A DNA stretch of 64,000 bases from Vibrio maritimus (GTDB taxonomy: Bacteria > Pseudomonadota > Gammaproteobacteria > Enterobacterales > Vibrionaceae): the NCBI RefSeq assembly GCF_021441885.1, contig NZ_CP090438.1, positions 186,001-250,000 on the forward strand, written 5' to 3'. Below the pieces are notes generated by a model. The model did no database searches. It was not told the DNA's origin and saw nothing but the letters and a program-made list of their open reading frames with translations. Position numbers and translations under genes: made by a program. Below are positions 45,209-54,853 of the stretch, piece by piece. Each line of letters starts with the position of its first letter. Within the stretch, counting starts at the first letter, position 1.

Positions 45209-46214
45209 AAGAGTTGATCACGTCGATTTAGAGCTGATTGCGAGTAAACTGTCTTCGATACTTCCCCTATTCAAGAAAAAGAAGCTATTCATCACGGGTG
45301 GAACTGGCTTCTTTGGTAAATGGCTATTAGAGGCGATCAACCACCTCAACACTAACTATGAGTTAGAACTAGAGGCAAAGGTACTCACTCGTAACCCAGA
45401 TCGTTTCGCTCGTGAGTATCCTCATCTTGCTCAAGCTAAAGGTGTGAGTTTTGTTTCTGGCGATGTTAGAAACATTCCTGCGCTAACAGCGACTTTTGAT
45501 TACATTATCCATGCAGCGACGGATGTCCCAAGTAAATCAGTTTCACAAGCTGATATAAAAGATGCACGAAGCATCATACTGGACGGTATGACTGAAGTCG
45601 TGAATTTTGCCAAAGCAGTGAATTGTCAGCGTTTACTGTTTACTAGCTCTGGTGCTGCTTATGGGCGTCTTCCTCCGTCGGTATCAGAAGGTATCACAGA
45701 GTCCTTCTCTGAAGGTGAGTTTATCGCTGAATCAGACGTTTATGGTCTTTCCAAAAACAAAGCAGAGCAATACCTCAAAGAGCATGCAAGCTGTGATGTC
45801 GTCATCGCTAGGTGTTTCGCTTTTTCGGGGCCTTACCTCCCGTTGGATGGCAGTTTTGCTTTTGGCAACTTCATCGCTGACCGTCTTAATCGAAATCCCA
45901 TTACTATTCAAGGTAATGGGAAAACTGTTCGCTCTTATTTGTATGCAGCAGATTTGGTTATTTGGCTACTAACAATGCTCGTAAAAGGAAAGGATCGGTC
46001 CATTTACAATGTGGGTAGTGATGTACCAGTAACCATTCGAGAGCTTGCCGAAAGTATTGCCGAAACGAGAGCAGATGTGTCAGTCCTCGCCCCAGAAAGT
46101 TTGGGTTTCAATACTTACTTCCCTTCAATTGAAAAAGCTCAGAAAGAGTTGGGTCTGGGTATATATACAACTTTAAATGAAGCGATAATAAAGACATTAA
46201 ACTTTGAGAAATAA
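45180..46214 (+). CDS. NAD(P)-dependent sugar reductase/epimerase, probable YerF-role reductase
   Basis: From ATG 45180 this encodes 344 residues; TTG 45177 and ATG 45195 are other possible starts. The extended short-chain dehydrogenase fold is clear: FITGGTGFFGKWLLEAI, IIHAATDVPSKSV, LLFTSSGAAYGRLPPS, and DVYGLSKNKAEQYL with Tyr and Lys. RCFAFSGPYLPLDGSFAFGN and YNVGSDVPVTIRELAESI complete it. It overlaps the YerE-type gene. In Yersinia, YerF reduces the acetyl side chain made by YerE to give CDP-yersiniose A, and this gene takes that place. Homology to YerF itself was not tested; it could be a 4-reductase of another kind. Confidence 0.65.
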   Translation: MSSTQMTATKRVDHVDLELIASKLSSILPLFKKKKLFITGGTGFFGKWLLEAINHLNTNYELELEAKVLTRNPDRFAREYPHLAQAKGVSFVSGDVRNIPALTATFDYIIHAATDVPSKSVSQADIKDARSIILDGMTEVVNFAKAVNCQRLLFTSSGAAYGRLPPSVSEGITESFSEGEFIAESDVYGLSKNKAEQYLKEHASCDVVIARCFAFSGPYLPLDGSFAFGNFIADRLNRNPITIQGNGKTVRSYLYAADLVIWLLTMLVKGKDRSIYNVGSDVPVTIRELAESIAETRADVSVLAPESLGFNTYFPSIEKAQKELGLGIYTTLNEAIIKTLNFEK

Positions 46215-46215
46215 T

Positions 46216-47205
46216 ATGGCCCCGCTAGTTAGTATTTGCATTCCAACTTATAACTCAGCTCAATTCATTGAAGAAACACTCGAGACTCTCCTCAATCAAA
46301 CGTACGACAATTATGAAATTATCATTGGTGACAATGCTTCTAACGACAACACCGTTGATATTTTAAGTAAGGTTGCAGCACAGGAAAGTCGGGTTCGTTA
46401 CTATTCCAATGAGAGTAATCTAGGCTATGCTGGCAATTGCAACAAGCTCATCCAGCAGGCTAAGGGTAAGTATATCGGCATCTATCATGCCGATGATCTG
46501 TACGATAATGACATTATTCGTCAGCAGGTTACGCTTCTTACAGAAAGAGACGACTTAGTTGGTGTTTTCACACAGAATAGCTTTATTGATGAGAAATCCC
46601 AGCCGATAAAGCGTCCACCTCCTTACGGAAAAAAGCCTGATCTAGTCTCCACTTACCAGCAAAATGACTTTGTAACGGCGTTGCTTGAAACAAACATTAA
46701 TCCCTTCTTTTGCCCAAGTTCAATGATTCGAACCTCTGCTTATCAAAGTGCTAATGGCTACGATGAGAACATGAAGTTTATCGAAGATCAGGACATGTGG
46801 ATTCGACTGATGAATTTTGGGTCATTAGCAGTGATTAATAGATCGTTAGTTCGTTACAGGATCCATCCAGCTCAAGGGAGCTATGTGTATGTTGACCCCA
46901 AGCGTGCAAAACTCAGCCCGATGATAGAGCACCTGCAAGCCTGGCTGAAATCAAACAACACAGCGACTGACTATGATGCTTTTTACCGTCCTAAGATCAA
47001 TCGATTGATTGCCGTTGACCACATTCGTGTTGCATTCCATATGGCTAAGTCTGGAGCACCATATTTAGACTTTGTAGAGAGGCTTCGAGAGTCTAAAAAG
47101 AGCAAGAGCATTGGGTTTGGGAATCCACACCTAAGTAAGTTCGCATTATTACAAACCCTACCGTCAAGGTTAACTTATTGGTTGTTAAGGAAAAAATTTA
47201 AGTGA
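46216..47205 (+). CDS. GT2-family glycosyltransferase
   Basis: From ATG 46216 this encodes 329 residues; a TTG four codons upstream overlaps the previous gene and is less likely. The GT-A domain shows VSICIPTYNSAQFIEETLET, IIGDNASNDNTVDIL and the metal-binding HADDLY. EDQDMWIRLMNFG near residue 195 corresponds to the catalytic ED block. The C-terminal part has no membrane segments. It probably adds one of the sugars made by the second cluster to the Und-PP-linked unit. It overlaps the next glycosyltransferase by four bases. The donor cannot be read. Confidence 0.85.
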   Translation: MAPLVSICIPTYNSAQFIEETLETLLNQTYDNYEIIIGDNASNDNTVDILSKVAAQESRVRYYSNESNLGYAGNCNKLIQQAKGKYIGIYHADDLYDNDIIRQQVTLLTERDDLVGVFTQNSFIDEKSQPIKRPPPYGKKPDLVSTYQQNDFVTALLETNINPFFCPSSMIRTSAYQSANGYDENMKFIEDQDMWIRLMNFGSLAVINRSLVRYRIHPAQGSYVYVDPKRAKLSPMIEHLQAWLKSNNTATDYDAFYRPKINRLIAVDHIRVAFHMAKSGAPYLDFVERLRESKKSKSIGFGNPHLSKFALLQTLPSRLTYWLLRKKFK

Positions 47206-48200
47206 AAATAGTATATGTAGACTATCAATATCATTACGGTAAGCCAGAACTTGGCAATAATGACATTGGACTTAATGGATTTATTCATTCTTTTGAGACG
47301 CTTGGCCATCAAGTGGTTCCTTTTTTCTATGATGAGTTAACAGACAACGTAGAACGTCTAAACAGTGATATCATTACTTTTTGTCGAGAGCAGCAACCAG
47401 ATTTGGTCTTTTTTCTCCTTTCTCATGATCTCTTCAAAGTAGAAACTATTCAGAAGTTAACAAATGAGTTCACTACTATTAACTTCTTTGGTGATGATCA
47501 CTGGAGATTTGAAGCATTTACCAAAAAGTTGGCTCCATCATTTACTTACTGTGTAACTACCGACCATCTAGCTTTGGATAAGTACCATGCCATAGGTGTC
47601 AAGAACGTTATTCTAAGCCAATGGGCCGCTTTGGAGCCTCAGGAGAATAATGAACTTGTAGATGGTAGTGGCTATAAATACGACGTTACTTTTGTTGGTG
47701 GAAAGAATCCGTATCGAAACTGGTTTATTAAGTATCTTGAAAAGAAAGGCGTAAAAGTTGATTGTTTCGGTGTTGGGTGGCCAAACGGGCCAGTTAGTCT
47801 AGAGGAAATGCAGTCTATATTCTCATCTTCGAAGATTAACTTAAATATATCTAATAGCATCTCATATGATATTAGGTTTCTAATGGCTGATCCTATTGGG
47901 TTTGCAAGGCAGTTAAGAAGTACTAAATCTGCTAGTCAAATAAAAGCCAGAAACTATGAGATTCCAGCATTTAATGGATTTCAGCTAACAGACTACGTTC
48001 CTTTTATCGAAGAAAGCTACCATATTGGGCACGATTTGATTTGTTACAGCAATATTGAAGAGGCGATCGATATGGTTGTTTACTATCTTAAAAATGATGA
48101 TTTGAGAGAGCAGATAAAGAGCAGAGCAGTCGAAAATGCACGTAACAATCACTTCTATATCCACCGCATAGAAAAGATACTCTCCTCTTTGAATTTATAA
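47202..48200 (+). CDS. GT-B glycosyltransferase of the CgeB-like type
   Basis: This encodes 332 residues, with GTG start in a GTGA overlap with the previous gene. The N-terminal half (MKIVYVDYQYHYG, then PDLVFFLLSHDLFKVETIQK) is the acceptor domain. The C-terminal half has DVTFVGGKNPYRNWFIKYLE, SKINLNISNS, and QIKARNYEIPAFNGFQLTDY, which matches the spore-maturation CgeB-like/glycosyl-transferases group 1 type where RxFEipacG is conserved. LREQIKSRAVENARNNHFY is the usual C-terminal helix. The donor and linkage are unknown. It is likely one of four transferases that build the second glycan. Confidence 0.8.
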   Translation: MKIVYVDYQYHYGKPELGNNDIGLNGFIHSFETLGHQVVPFFYDELTDNVERLNSDIITFCREQQPDLVFFLLSHDLFKVETIQKLTNEFTTINFFGDDHWRFEAFTKKLAPSFTYCVTTDHLALDKYHAIGVKNVILSQWAALEPQENNELVDGSGYKYDVTFVGGKNPYRNWFIKYLEKKGVKVDCFGVGWPNGPVSLEEMQSIFSSSKINLNISNSISYDIRFLMADPIGFARQLRSTKSASQIKARNYEIPAFNGFQLTDYVPFIEESYHIGHDLICYSNIEEAIDMVVYYLKNDDLREQIKSRAVENARNNHFYIHRIEKILSSLNL

Positions 48201-48237
48201 TAAATATAGATTCAGTGGTTGAATGATACCAAGATAA

Positions 48238-48265
48238 CCAGCAAGGCTTGTTTGAACCTTGCTGG
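48238..48265 (+). other. 9-bp hairpin before the second wzx
   Basis: CCAGCAAGG (48238-48246) pairs perfectly with CCTTGCTGG (48257-48265) around a ten-base loop. It is followed by AATATTAGTTTCTCT, a poor U-tract. A weak or RfaH-overridden terminator, or an mRNA-processing site, would fit. Confidence 0.45.
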
Positions 48266-48291
48266 AATATTAGTTTCTCTAAGATGAAAAT

Positions 48292-49746
48292 ATGAATAGC
48301 CGTAACGAATTCTATATAGTCGTCGGCGGGCGGATACTGACTACGTTAGTTTCACTGCTCTCTGTAAGACTACTGACGAGTCAACTTGATGCCAGTCAGG
48401 TGGGGCTTTACTACATAATTCAAACAGTGATTATGCTGGTGAGTTTTGCTCTGCTTAATGCTATTAGTGAGTATTATAATCGAAACATCCATAACTCGTA
48501 CGAGAGTGGTGCCTTTTTCTCATCATCAATCAAGTTAATGTTGCTGCGGTTTTCTCTAGTAGGAGTATCGATTTTTCCTATTGTTGCTGTCTATTACTTT
48601 TTTGACTACTCAGAGCAAATCCAACTAACTCAGTTTCTTGGCATCGTTGTATTATCGCTGATAGCGGGATCTTCTCTCGTTTTCTTGGAAGCGCTAAACA
48701 TAGTTGAGGACAGGGTATATTACACGGTTGTAGGGCTTATCCAATTACTAGTAGGTGTGCTATTAGCTTTGACCTTGACCCACTTCATAGAAGGTGTTGC
48801 TCTGTGGTGGCTTGTTGGAATTGCCTCATCACAACTACTGTTTTTTCCTTTTGTGATGCATCGAATAGCAAAACATAGCCGACAGAAGCCCTTATCCAGC
48901 GAGTACGTGTGCTTTCTTTCATCTTCACAGAGAAAGAAGGTACTCAGTTTTGCGATTCCCGTTTCAATAGTCCTGTTTTTGCAATGGGGACAAATTAGTT
49001 CCTATCGCTTAATTCTTGGGGAAAACTACACGTTGGATATACTCGGTTTTGTTGCTGTTGGTGTTGCCGTAGCGAGCGCTGTGTTCACCGCTGTTGAAGC
49101 AATATCTCGTCAATACTTGGGACCTAGGTTTTACAGAGAGATCAGCAAGTCTGAGCGAGAAGACAGAGCTCTGATTTGGAATGATTATGCTAAGATTGTG
49201 ATTCCAATCTATGTCGTGACGCTATTTTTTACGGTGTTTCTATCGAAAGAAATTTTAGTCATTTTAGTAGATTCTAAGTTTCAGTTAGCATGGAGTTTTG
49301 TAATGGTCGGTGCTTTCATTGAGTTTTTTAGAGCATCGTCTTATGTAGTCTATACTGTGACAAGTTCTGAACTTCAGTCTAAGAAAGCTGTTTTGCCATA
49401 TCTCAGCGGTTTTTTGGTGATGGCGGCGCTTTTAAGTATATCCGATTTAAATCAAGAGCCTCTTTTTTCTATGCTTATTATAGCCTTTTCTTATGCTATT
49501 ACTTTTCTAGTGCTTTATGTTGAAATGAAAAAGATGTTGCCGATAGTATTTCCATGGAAGGAAGTTATATTACCATCGGTGATTAGCTTGTTGTTCTCAT
49601 TGTCACTATTTTTTGATGTGGAATTTTCTTTGGTTTTCTCCTTGGTAAAAACAGCTGCGTTTGGTCTGCTATATATTTCGATTGTGTTTTTCCTCATAAA
49701 GAAAGTATCTAAAGAAAATAGACTTTTGGGGCTTTATCGTGCTTGA
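48292..49746 (+). CDS. wzx: Wzx-type flippase (second cluster)
   Basis: This encodes 484 residues with about twelve to fourteen hydrophobic helices. The N-terminal FYIVVGGRILTTLVSLLSVR and QVGLYYIIQTVIMLVSFAL match the start of polysaccharide flippases. It should move the finished Und-PP-linked oligosaccharide of the second cluster to the periplasm. It is longer than and clearly different from the first-cluster wzx. It is followed by a glycosyltransferase gene that overlaps its end by eight bases. No polymerase lies near it. Confidence 0.85.
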   Translation: MNSRNEFYIVVGGRILTTLVSLLSVRLLTSQLDASQVGLYYIIQTVIMLVSFALLNAISEYYNRNIHNSYESGAFFSSSIKLMLLRFSLVGVSIFPIVAVYYFFDYSEQIQLTQFLGIVVLSLIAGSSLVFLEALNIVEDRVYYTVVGLIQLLVGVLLALTLTHFIEGVALWWLVGIASSQLLFFPFVMHRIAKHSRQKPLSSEYVCFLSSSQRKKVLSFAIPVSIVLFLQWGQISSYRLILGENYTLDILGFVAVGVAVASAVFTAVEAISRQYLGPRFYREISKSEREDRALIWNDYAKIVIPIYVVTLFFTVFLSKEILVILVDSKFQLAWSFVMVGAFIEFFRASSYVVYTVTSSELQSKKAVLPYLSGFLVMAALLSISDLNQEPLFSMLIIAFSYAITFLVLYVEMKKMLPIVFPWKEVILPSVISLLFSLSLFFDVEFSLVFSLVKTAAFGLLYISIVFFLIKKVSKENRLLGLYRA

Positions 49747-50545
49747 TGATTCTTCTATATTATTTAGTGTTGTTATACCAGCTTATAACTCAGAAAATAC
49801 AATAGAGAGAGCGTTGGACAGTGTTCTCTACCAAGTCCCTATTGGAGTTAAGATTGAAATTATAGTCGTCGATGATTGCAGTCACGATAATACACTCACT
49901 CTTGTACGCAATGTTCAGTTGAAACTAGAGTCCGCACCTGAACTCACTCTTACGTTACTGAAGAATGAAAAAAATATGGGAGCGTCATATTCTAGGAACA
50001 AAGGTTTATCAATCGCTAAAGGTGATTATATTCTATTTCTAGATTCGGATGATTATTTCGCCCATAACAAGATCTCTAGGATTAGCGATATTGTCACATC
50101 GCAAGATGTCGACTTTCTTTTTCATTCTTGGGAAGTCGAACACCACAAAGGAACGACAGAGAACTCGGGTGGATTAGTTAGAGTTAGTCAAGCGTTCATC
50201 TATTTTAACCTAGTTAAAAATCATATATGCACTCCTTGTGTGGTTGTTTCTCGGCAGAACGTAAAGCTCTTTGATGAAAGGCTGCACAGAATGGAGGACT
50301 TAGAGCTGTGGACAAGAATCATGTTAGATTCGAAACGTGTGTATAGACTCTTTGAGCCGCTAACCGTTCTGGGCCATGAACTGAACCAAGGAGAAGGTCT
50401 TTCATCAAATAACGCAGCTATGCGCTCTTCCGAGCTTAAAATGTTTACGTTGTTGGCAAGAAAACTGAACAGGTTCGCTCTACTTTGGCCCGTTTATGCG
50501 ACTATCCATCTGTTAAAACGAGTCAGGGATGCTGCTCGAAGATAG
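49739..50545 (+). CDS. GT2-family glycosyltransferase
   Basis: This encodes 268 residues, from a GTG overlapping the wzx end. The GT-A domain shows FSVVIPAYNSENTIERALDS, IVVDDCSHDNTLTLV, NMGASYSRNKGLS and the metal-binding FLDSDDYF. RMEDLELWTRIM near residue 185 is the catalytic ED-type block. The C terminus is basic (LKRVRDAARR). It should add one of the sugars of the second unit. The donor cannot be read. An 85-base gap without features follows. Confidence 0.85.
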   Translation: MLDDSSILFSVVIPAYNSENTIERALDSVLYQVPIGVKIEIIVVDDCSHDNTLTLVRNVQLKLESAPELTLTLLKNEKNMGASYSRNKGLSIAKGDYILFLDSDDYFAHNKISRISDIVTSQDVDFLFHSWEVEHHKGTTENSGGLVRVSQAFIYFNLVKNHICTPCVVVSRQNVKLFDERLHRMEDLELWTRIMLDSKRVYRLFEPLTVLGHELNQGEGLSSNNAAMRSSELKMFTLLARKLNRFALLWPVYATIHLLKRVRDAARR

Positions 50546-50630
50546 CACTAAATTCTTCATTTGCGAGTGATCCTATAGATGGGCAATAAAAAGCTCAACT
50601 CCATTTATTAGACGTACCTAAATTATTTAT

Positions 50631-51383
50631 ATGAATAGAATATACATAGCGCTTGTCAGTCATGGTCACAGCCAGTTTGTGATGAATAACAAAGAGTTAT
50701 TGAGGATTGCTGAGCATGAAAATGTTACCCTTGTTGTTAGAGATAATATCTCAGAACAAGTTTTAAAAGACTTTTGTACTCAAAATCGCATCGACTATGT
50801 CTGCTCCGAAACTCCTCTCGGTTTTGGCGAAAATAACAACAAGGTCGCGGAATATTGTAGAACTATTGGTATGGAAAGCAGTGATTGGTTTATCACGATG
50901 AACCCAGACGTCATTATGAATACGACCAACTTTAGTCAGCTAGCCAGTTTTCTTGCCAGTGCAAATGGCGACTTCTATACCATTAATTTGTTCAAAGATG
51001 CAGAATACACCATCTCTGAGGACTCCGCTCGGTACTATCCAAATTGGGGAAACTTAGTGAATATGCTTCTTCGCAAGCCTGTGACTCAAAGCTACCCAAA
51101 GGATGAACTGAAAGACGGAAGTTTAATTGAATGGGCTTCGGGTGCATTCCTAATATTTAGGGCTCGACTGTTTGAACAGTTAGACGGCTTTGATAGAAGC
51201 TATTTTATGTATTACGAGGACGTTGATATCTGCTATCGAGCAGAGCATAAAGTCGGAACAAAGCTTGGGTTTATTGCCTCAGTTAAGGCGGTACATGAAG
51301 GGGCATATAAAAATCGTAACCCAATGTCCAAGCACTTTTGGTGGTATCTAAGAAGTCTATTTAGATTTTTGTTGAGGAAGTAA
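50631..51383 (+). CDS. GT2-family glycosyltransferase, rhamnosyltransferase-like (WbbL type)
   Basis: This encodes 250 residues. Motifs are ETPLGFGENNNKVAEYCRTI, MNPDVIMNTTNF, and EWASGAFLIFRARLFEQLDG continuing to FMYYEDVDICYRAEHK. The G-A-F/x-FMYYEDVD-x-C-x-R pattern is typical of WbbL-like transferases, many of which use dTDP-L-rhamnose. The cluster makes that donor, so this is the best candidate for rhamnose addition. It has a good distance to the next gene, which starts two bases after its stop. Specificity is inferred. Confidence 0.78.
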   Translation: MNRIYIALVSHGHSQFVMNNKELLRIAEHENVTLVVRDNISEQVLKDFCTQNRIDYVCSETPLGFGENNNKVAEYCRTIGMESSDWFITMNPDVIMNTTNFSQLASFLASANGDFYTINLFKDAEYTISEDSARYYPNWGNLVNMLLRKPVTQSYPKDELKDGSLIEWASGAFLIFRARLFEQLDGFDRSYFMYYEDVDICYRAEHKVGTKLGFIASVKAVHEGAYKNRNPMSKHFWWYLRSLFRFLLRK

Positions 51384-51385
51384 GT

Positions 51386-52330
51386 GTGAAGATTCTATTA
51401 ACAGGCGCTACTGGCTTTGTCGGCGGCCATCTCTTGCGTTCGATACAAGACGAACATGAAGTGACATGCTTAGTTAGAGGGGCTACTAAGCTTAACCTTG
51501 ACGGTGTGCACCACATTTACTCAGACTTTGAAACGAGCTCCATTCAGGAGCTCGACCTTTCTTCTTTCGACCAGATCATACACTGTGCAGCCCGCGCTCA
51601 CGTGATGAACGATGAGGTAGCCAATCCTCTTGAAGAATATCGAAAAACCAATACCGATTTAACCCTGGCACTCGCCCAGAGAGCGGCAGAGCAAGGAGTA
51701 AAGCGCTTTGTATTTATTAGCTCGATAAAGGTCAATGGTGAAAGCACTCGTGACGTAGCTTTTGGAGCGGATGATCTTCCTAATCCGAGTGACGATTACG
51801 GCGTATCGAAAGCCGAGGCTGAACAGAAGCTAATGTCACTAGCGAACTCATCGAACTTGGAAGTTGTTGTCGTTCGTCCTCCGCTCGTTTACGGACCAGG
51901 CGTCAAAGCCAATTTTGTATCGCTCTATAAGTTGGCGGGTAAAGGGTTTCCTCTGCCGCTTGGTTGCATGGATAGCAATCGCCGGAGTTTGGTGTCGATT
52001 TATAATCTTGTCGATTTCATCATCACGTGTATCGAGACTCCAAATGCGGCGAATCAGGTATTTCTGGTGTCAGATGGAGAGGATGTGTCGACGCGGCGTT
52101 TGGTTGAGATCTTGGCTCGAGCGCAAGGTAAGTCGCCATGGATGGTACCAATACCGCTTATTGCGTTTGAATTGTTGGGTAAGCTCACCGGTAAGGCAGC
52201 TGTTATAGAGAGATTGACGGGCTCTTTACAGGTAGATATTCAAAAAAACCAGCACATGTTAAACTGGTTGCCTCCTTATACAATGGAACAAAGCTTGCAG
52301 CTTATGCTAGATGAGCTTAAGTCTAACTAG
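51386..52330 (+). CDS. NAD-dependent epimerase/dehydratase, WbpV-like 4-keto-sugar reductase
   Basis: This encodes 314 residues, GTG start with GAGGAA seven bases upstream. The fold is clear from LLTGATGFVGGHLLRSI, IIHCAARAHVMNDEVAN, FVFISSIKVNGEST, and SDDYGVSKAEAEQKL (Tyr and Lys). VRPPLVYGPGVKANF is the substrate loop. Proteins of this type that sit next to a small initiating transferase and WbpM reduce the 4-keto intermediate of UDP-QuiNAc or UDP-FucNAc (WbpV, or WbfT in Vibrio). A UDP-GlcNAc 4-epimerase is the alternative. The order here (this gene, transferase, wbpM) favours the reductase. Confidence 0.75.
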   Translation: MKILLTGATGFVGGHLLRSIQDEHEVTCLVRGATKLNLDGVHHIYSDFETSSIQELDLSSFDQIIHCAARAHVMNDEVANPLEEYRKTNTDLTLALAQRAAEQGVKRFVFISSIKVNGESTRDVAFGADDLPNPSDDYGVSKAEAEQKLMSLANSSNLEVVVVRPPLVYGPGVKANFVSLYKLAGKGFPLPLGCMDSNRRSLVSIYNLVDFIITCIETPNAANQVFLVSDGEDVSTRRLVEILARAQGKSPWMVPIPLIAFELLGKLTGKAAVIERLTGSLQVDIQKNQHMLNWLPPYTMEQSLQLMLDELKSN

Positions 52331-52341
52331 ATGAGAATGTT

Positions 52342-52896
52342 ATGTTGCGGTTTTTAGATTTTGTGCTCGCTGCTGTAGGGCTTATTGTTACTTTTCCCAT
52401 TTTAATTGTCGTCACTATCGTCGGCTATTTTGATACGGGTTCTCCTATATTCGTTCAGGAGCGTGTAGGACGAAACAAAAAACCATTTAAGTTAGTAAAG
52501 TTTCGCACTATGTCTGTGGACACTGAGTCTGTTGCGAGTCATTTAGCAAGTAGAGCTTCTATCACTAAAATGGGTGCCTTCCTGCGTAAAACAAAGATTG
52601 ATGAGTTGCCGCAGCTTATCAATGTTGTGAAAGGTGAAATGAGCTTAGTAGGCCCGCGTCCGAACCTTTTTAATCAGCAAGAGCTTATTGAAGAAAGAGA
52701 CAAGCTGGGTATTTATGAGGTGTTGCCTGGTATTACCGGTCTCGCTCAAGTCAGCAATATCGATATGTCGACCCCGGAACTGCTCGCGAAGACGGATAGA
52801 CAAATGCTGGATTCGTTAAATGTCACACTCTATTTTCGTTACATTATTGCGACCGCTACAGGCAAAGGGGCGGGTGATCGAGTATCCAAATCGTAA
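52342..52896 (+). CDS. Small initiating phosphoglycosyltransferase (PglC/WcaJ C-terminal type)
   Basis: This encodes 184 residues. A re-entrant hydrophobic helix at about 4-28 ([20 protein letters not shown]) precedes the catalytic block: [20 protein letters not shown], then [20 protein letters not shown], then VGPRPNL and [15 protein letters not shown]. This is the minimal monotopic phosphoglycosyltransferase that puts the first sugar phosphate on undecaprenyl phosphate. The N-terminal multi-helix part of WcaJ/WbaP is absent. Its neighbours point to a 6-deoxy-HexNAc-1-P substrate. It should start the second glycan, independent of WecA. Confidence 0.92.
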   Translation: MLRFLDFVLAAVGLIVTFPILIVVTIVGYFDTGSPIFVQERVGRNKKPFKLVKFRTMSVDTESVASHLASRASITKMGAFLRKTKIDELPQLINVVKGEMSLVGPRPNLFNQQELIEERDKLGIYEVLPGITGLAQVSNIDMSTPELLAKTDRQMLDSLNVTLYFRYIIATATGKGAGDRVSKS

Positions 52897-52928
52897 TGTG
52901 TTCGTCTTTTGCGTCTAGGAGTTAACTG

Positions 52929-54842
52929 GTGCTTTCTCTAAACCCTATATGGGCAATGCCAAGACCAGCCAAAAGAGTGGTCAGCATTGTTGTTGATGTC
53001 ATTTTCATCTTTGTCTCTTTTTGGACGGCTTTTTACTCTCGTATGGGCTCAATCCAAGACTATTGGTTTGATTCTGAATATTGGTATGTTCTAGCGTCGG
53101 TCACTGTTGTTACGCTAATTGCGTTTGTTAATACAGGACTATATCGCGCTATCCTGCGCTATTTGAGCCTTCAAGCTGTCGTCACTATTGCCTTTGGTGC
53201 TGCTATTTCTGCACTCTCTATCGTGCTGTTCTCCTACTATTTCCAGATCTTTTTGCCTCGCTCTGTTCCTGTCATTTATGCGACTTTCCTGGTCTGTTTG
53301 TGTGGTGGTGCTAGGCTACTCGTGCGCTTTTTGCTCTCGGATTTTTTGGTAACAGGACGAGTTCCCGTTCTGATTTACGGAGCAGGTAAAGCGGGTAGGC
53401 AGTTGTACAACGTAGTGTCTCAGAGTGATGAGTATCGCGTTGCTGCGTTCATTGATGATAATCGAAAAATGCACAAAACCACCATTCAGGGTGTGACGGT
53501 CTTTCGACGCAAGTACCTGCCGCGTTTGATAGATAAGCACAATGTAGAGAAAGTCTTGCTGGCGATGCCATCGGCATCACGTAGCGAGCGTAAATCGGTT
53601 ATCGAGCTTCTTTCTGACTATCCTGTCGAAGTCATGACGATTCCAAACCTGAGCGATATCGTTAATGGTGAACTTCAGATTGATCAACTGAAAGAGGTGG
53701 CGATTGAGGACTTACTTGGTCGTGACCAGGTGGCACCTAATCAGGCTTTGTTAGAGAAAAATATCAAAGGCAAAGCGGTTATGGTCACCGGTGCTGGTGG
53801 TTCGATTGGCTCAGAGTTATGTCGTCAGATCATCAAGCATCAACCGACGGTTTTGATACTGTTTGAAGCCTCTGAGTACTCATTGTATCGAATTGACCGC
53901 GAACTTCGTCAACTGACACAAACTGTCAACTTAGTGCCTATCATGGGCAACGTGCAAAGCCAACATCGACTTGAACAAACGATGTCGGCGTACAAAGTCG
54001 ACACTGTGTACCATGCCGCTGCTTATAAACACGTGCCGATGGTTGAGTTTAATGTCGCCGAGGGTGTTCAAAACAATGTTCTGGGAACCTATCGAGCAGC
54101 GTGCGCGGCTATTGAGGCTGGGGTTTCTTCGTTCGTTCTTATCTCTACCGATAAAGCGGTTCGTCCTACCAACGTAATGGGGACAACTAAGCGTTTGGCT
54201 GAGCTTGGTTTGCAGGCTTTAGCTAAAGGATATCAAACGGAACATAACACGCTTTTCTCGATGGTCCGCTTTGGAAATGTGCTTGGCTCTTCTGGCTCAG
54301 TGATTCCTTTGTTCAAGGCTCAGATTGCTAAGGGCGGCCCTGTTACGGTTACCCACAAAGACATTATTCGCTATTTCATGACCATCCCTGAGGCCGCGCA
54401 GTTGGTGATTCAAGCCGGAGCTATGGGAAAGGGCGGTGATGTGTTTGTGTTGGATATGGGGGAGCCTGTACGCATTGCAGAGCTGGCTAAAAACCTCATC
54501 CATCTATCGGGTCTAGAGGTGAAAGACACCCATAACCCAGATGGTGATATTGAAATTTTATACACTGGCTTAAGACCTGGTGAGAAGTTATTTGAAGAGC
54601 TTCTTATTGGAGATTCCGTTTCGAAGACGTCTCACGATCGCATTATGACTGCGAGCGAAGTGTCGATGGAGCAAGATGAATACAATCAGTTACTTGACGA
54701 TTTGTTGAGTGCGGCACAAGATTATGATCAACCTAAGTTGCGACAGCTGATGCTAGATGCTCCAACGGGATTCGTACCGACAGACGGCATTGGTGATCTG
54801 GTATGGGCACAAGCCAACGAAAATAAATCACAAACAAATTAA
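52929..54842 (+). CDS. wbpM: Membrane-bound UDP-GlcNAc 4,6-dehydratase (WbpM/CapD type)
   Basis: This encodes 637 residues, GTG start with AGGAG eight bases upstream. Four membrane helices lie in the first 130 residues. A first nucleotide-binding domain follows ([17 protein letters not shown]), then the catalytic domain: [51 protein letters not shown] and [18 protein letters not shown]. The catalytic Tyr is Met (NVMGTTK), as in WbpM-like enzymes with an S-M-K triad. The enzyme makes the 4-keto-6-deoxy intermediate for QuiNAc or FucNAc. It works with the reductase and initiating transferase upstream. Confidence 0.95.
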   Translation: MLSLNPIWAMPRPAKRVVSIVVDVIFIFVSFWTAFYSRMGSIQDYWFDSEYWYVLASVTVVTLIAFVNTGLYRAILRYLSLQAVVTIAFGAAISALSIVLFSYYFQIFLPRSVPVIYATFLVCLCGGARLLVRFLLSDFLVTGRVPVLIYGAGKAGRQLYNVVSQSDEYRVAAFIDDNRKMHKTTIQGVTVFRRKYLPRLIDKHNVEKVLLAMPSASRSERKSVIELLSDYPVEVMTIPNLSDIVNGELQIDQLKEVAIEDLLGRDQVAPNQALLEKNIKGKAVMVTGAGGSIGSELCRQIIKHQPTVLILFEASEYSLYRIDRELRQLTQTVNLVPIMGNVQSQHRLEQTMSAYKVDTVYHAAAYKHVPMVEFNVAEGVQNNVLGTYRAACAAIEAGVSSFVLISTDKAVRPTNVMGTTKRLAELGLQALAKGYQTEHNTLFSMVRFGNVLGSSGSVIPLFKAQIAKGGPVTVTHKDIIRYFMTIPEAAQLVIQAGAMGKGGDVFVLDMGEPVRIAELAKNLIHLSGLEVKDTHNPDGDIEILYTGLRPGEKLFEELLIGDSVSKTSHDRIMTASEVSMEQDEYNQLLDDLLSAAQDYDQPKLRQLMLDAPTGFVPTDGIGDLVWAQANENKSQTN

Positions 54843-54853
54843 AAGACAGAACA

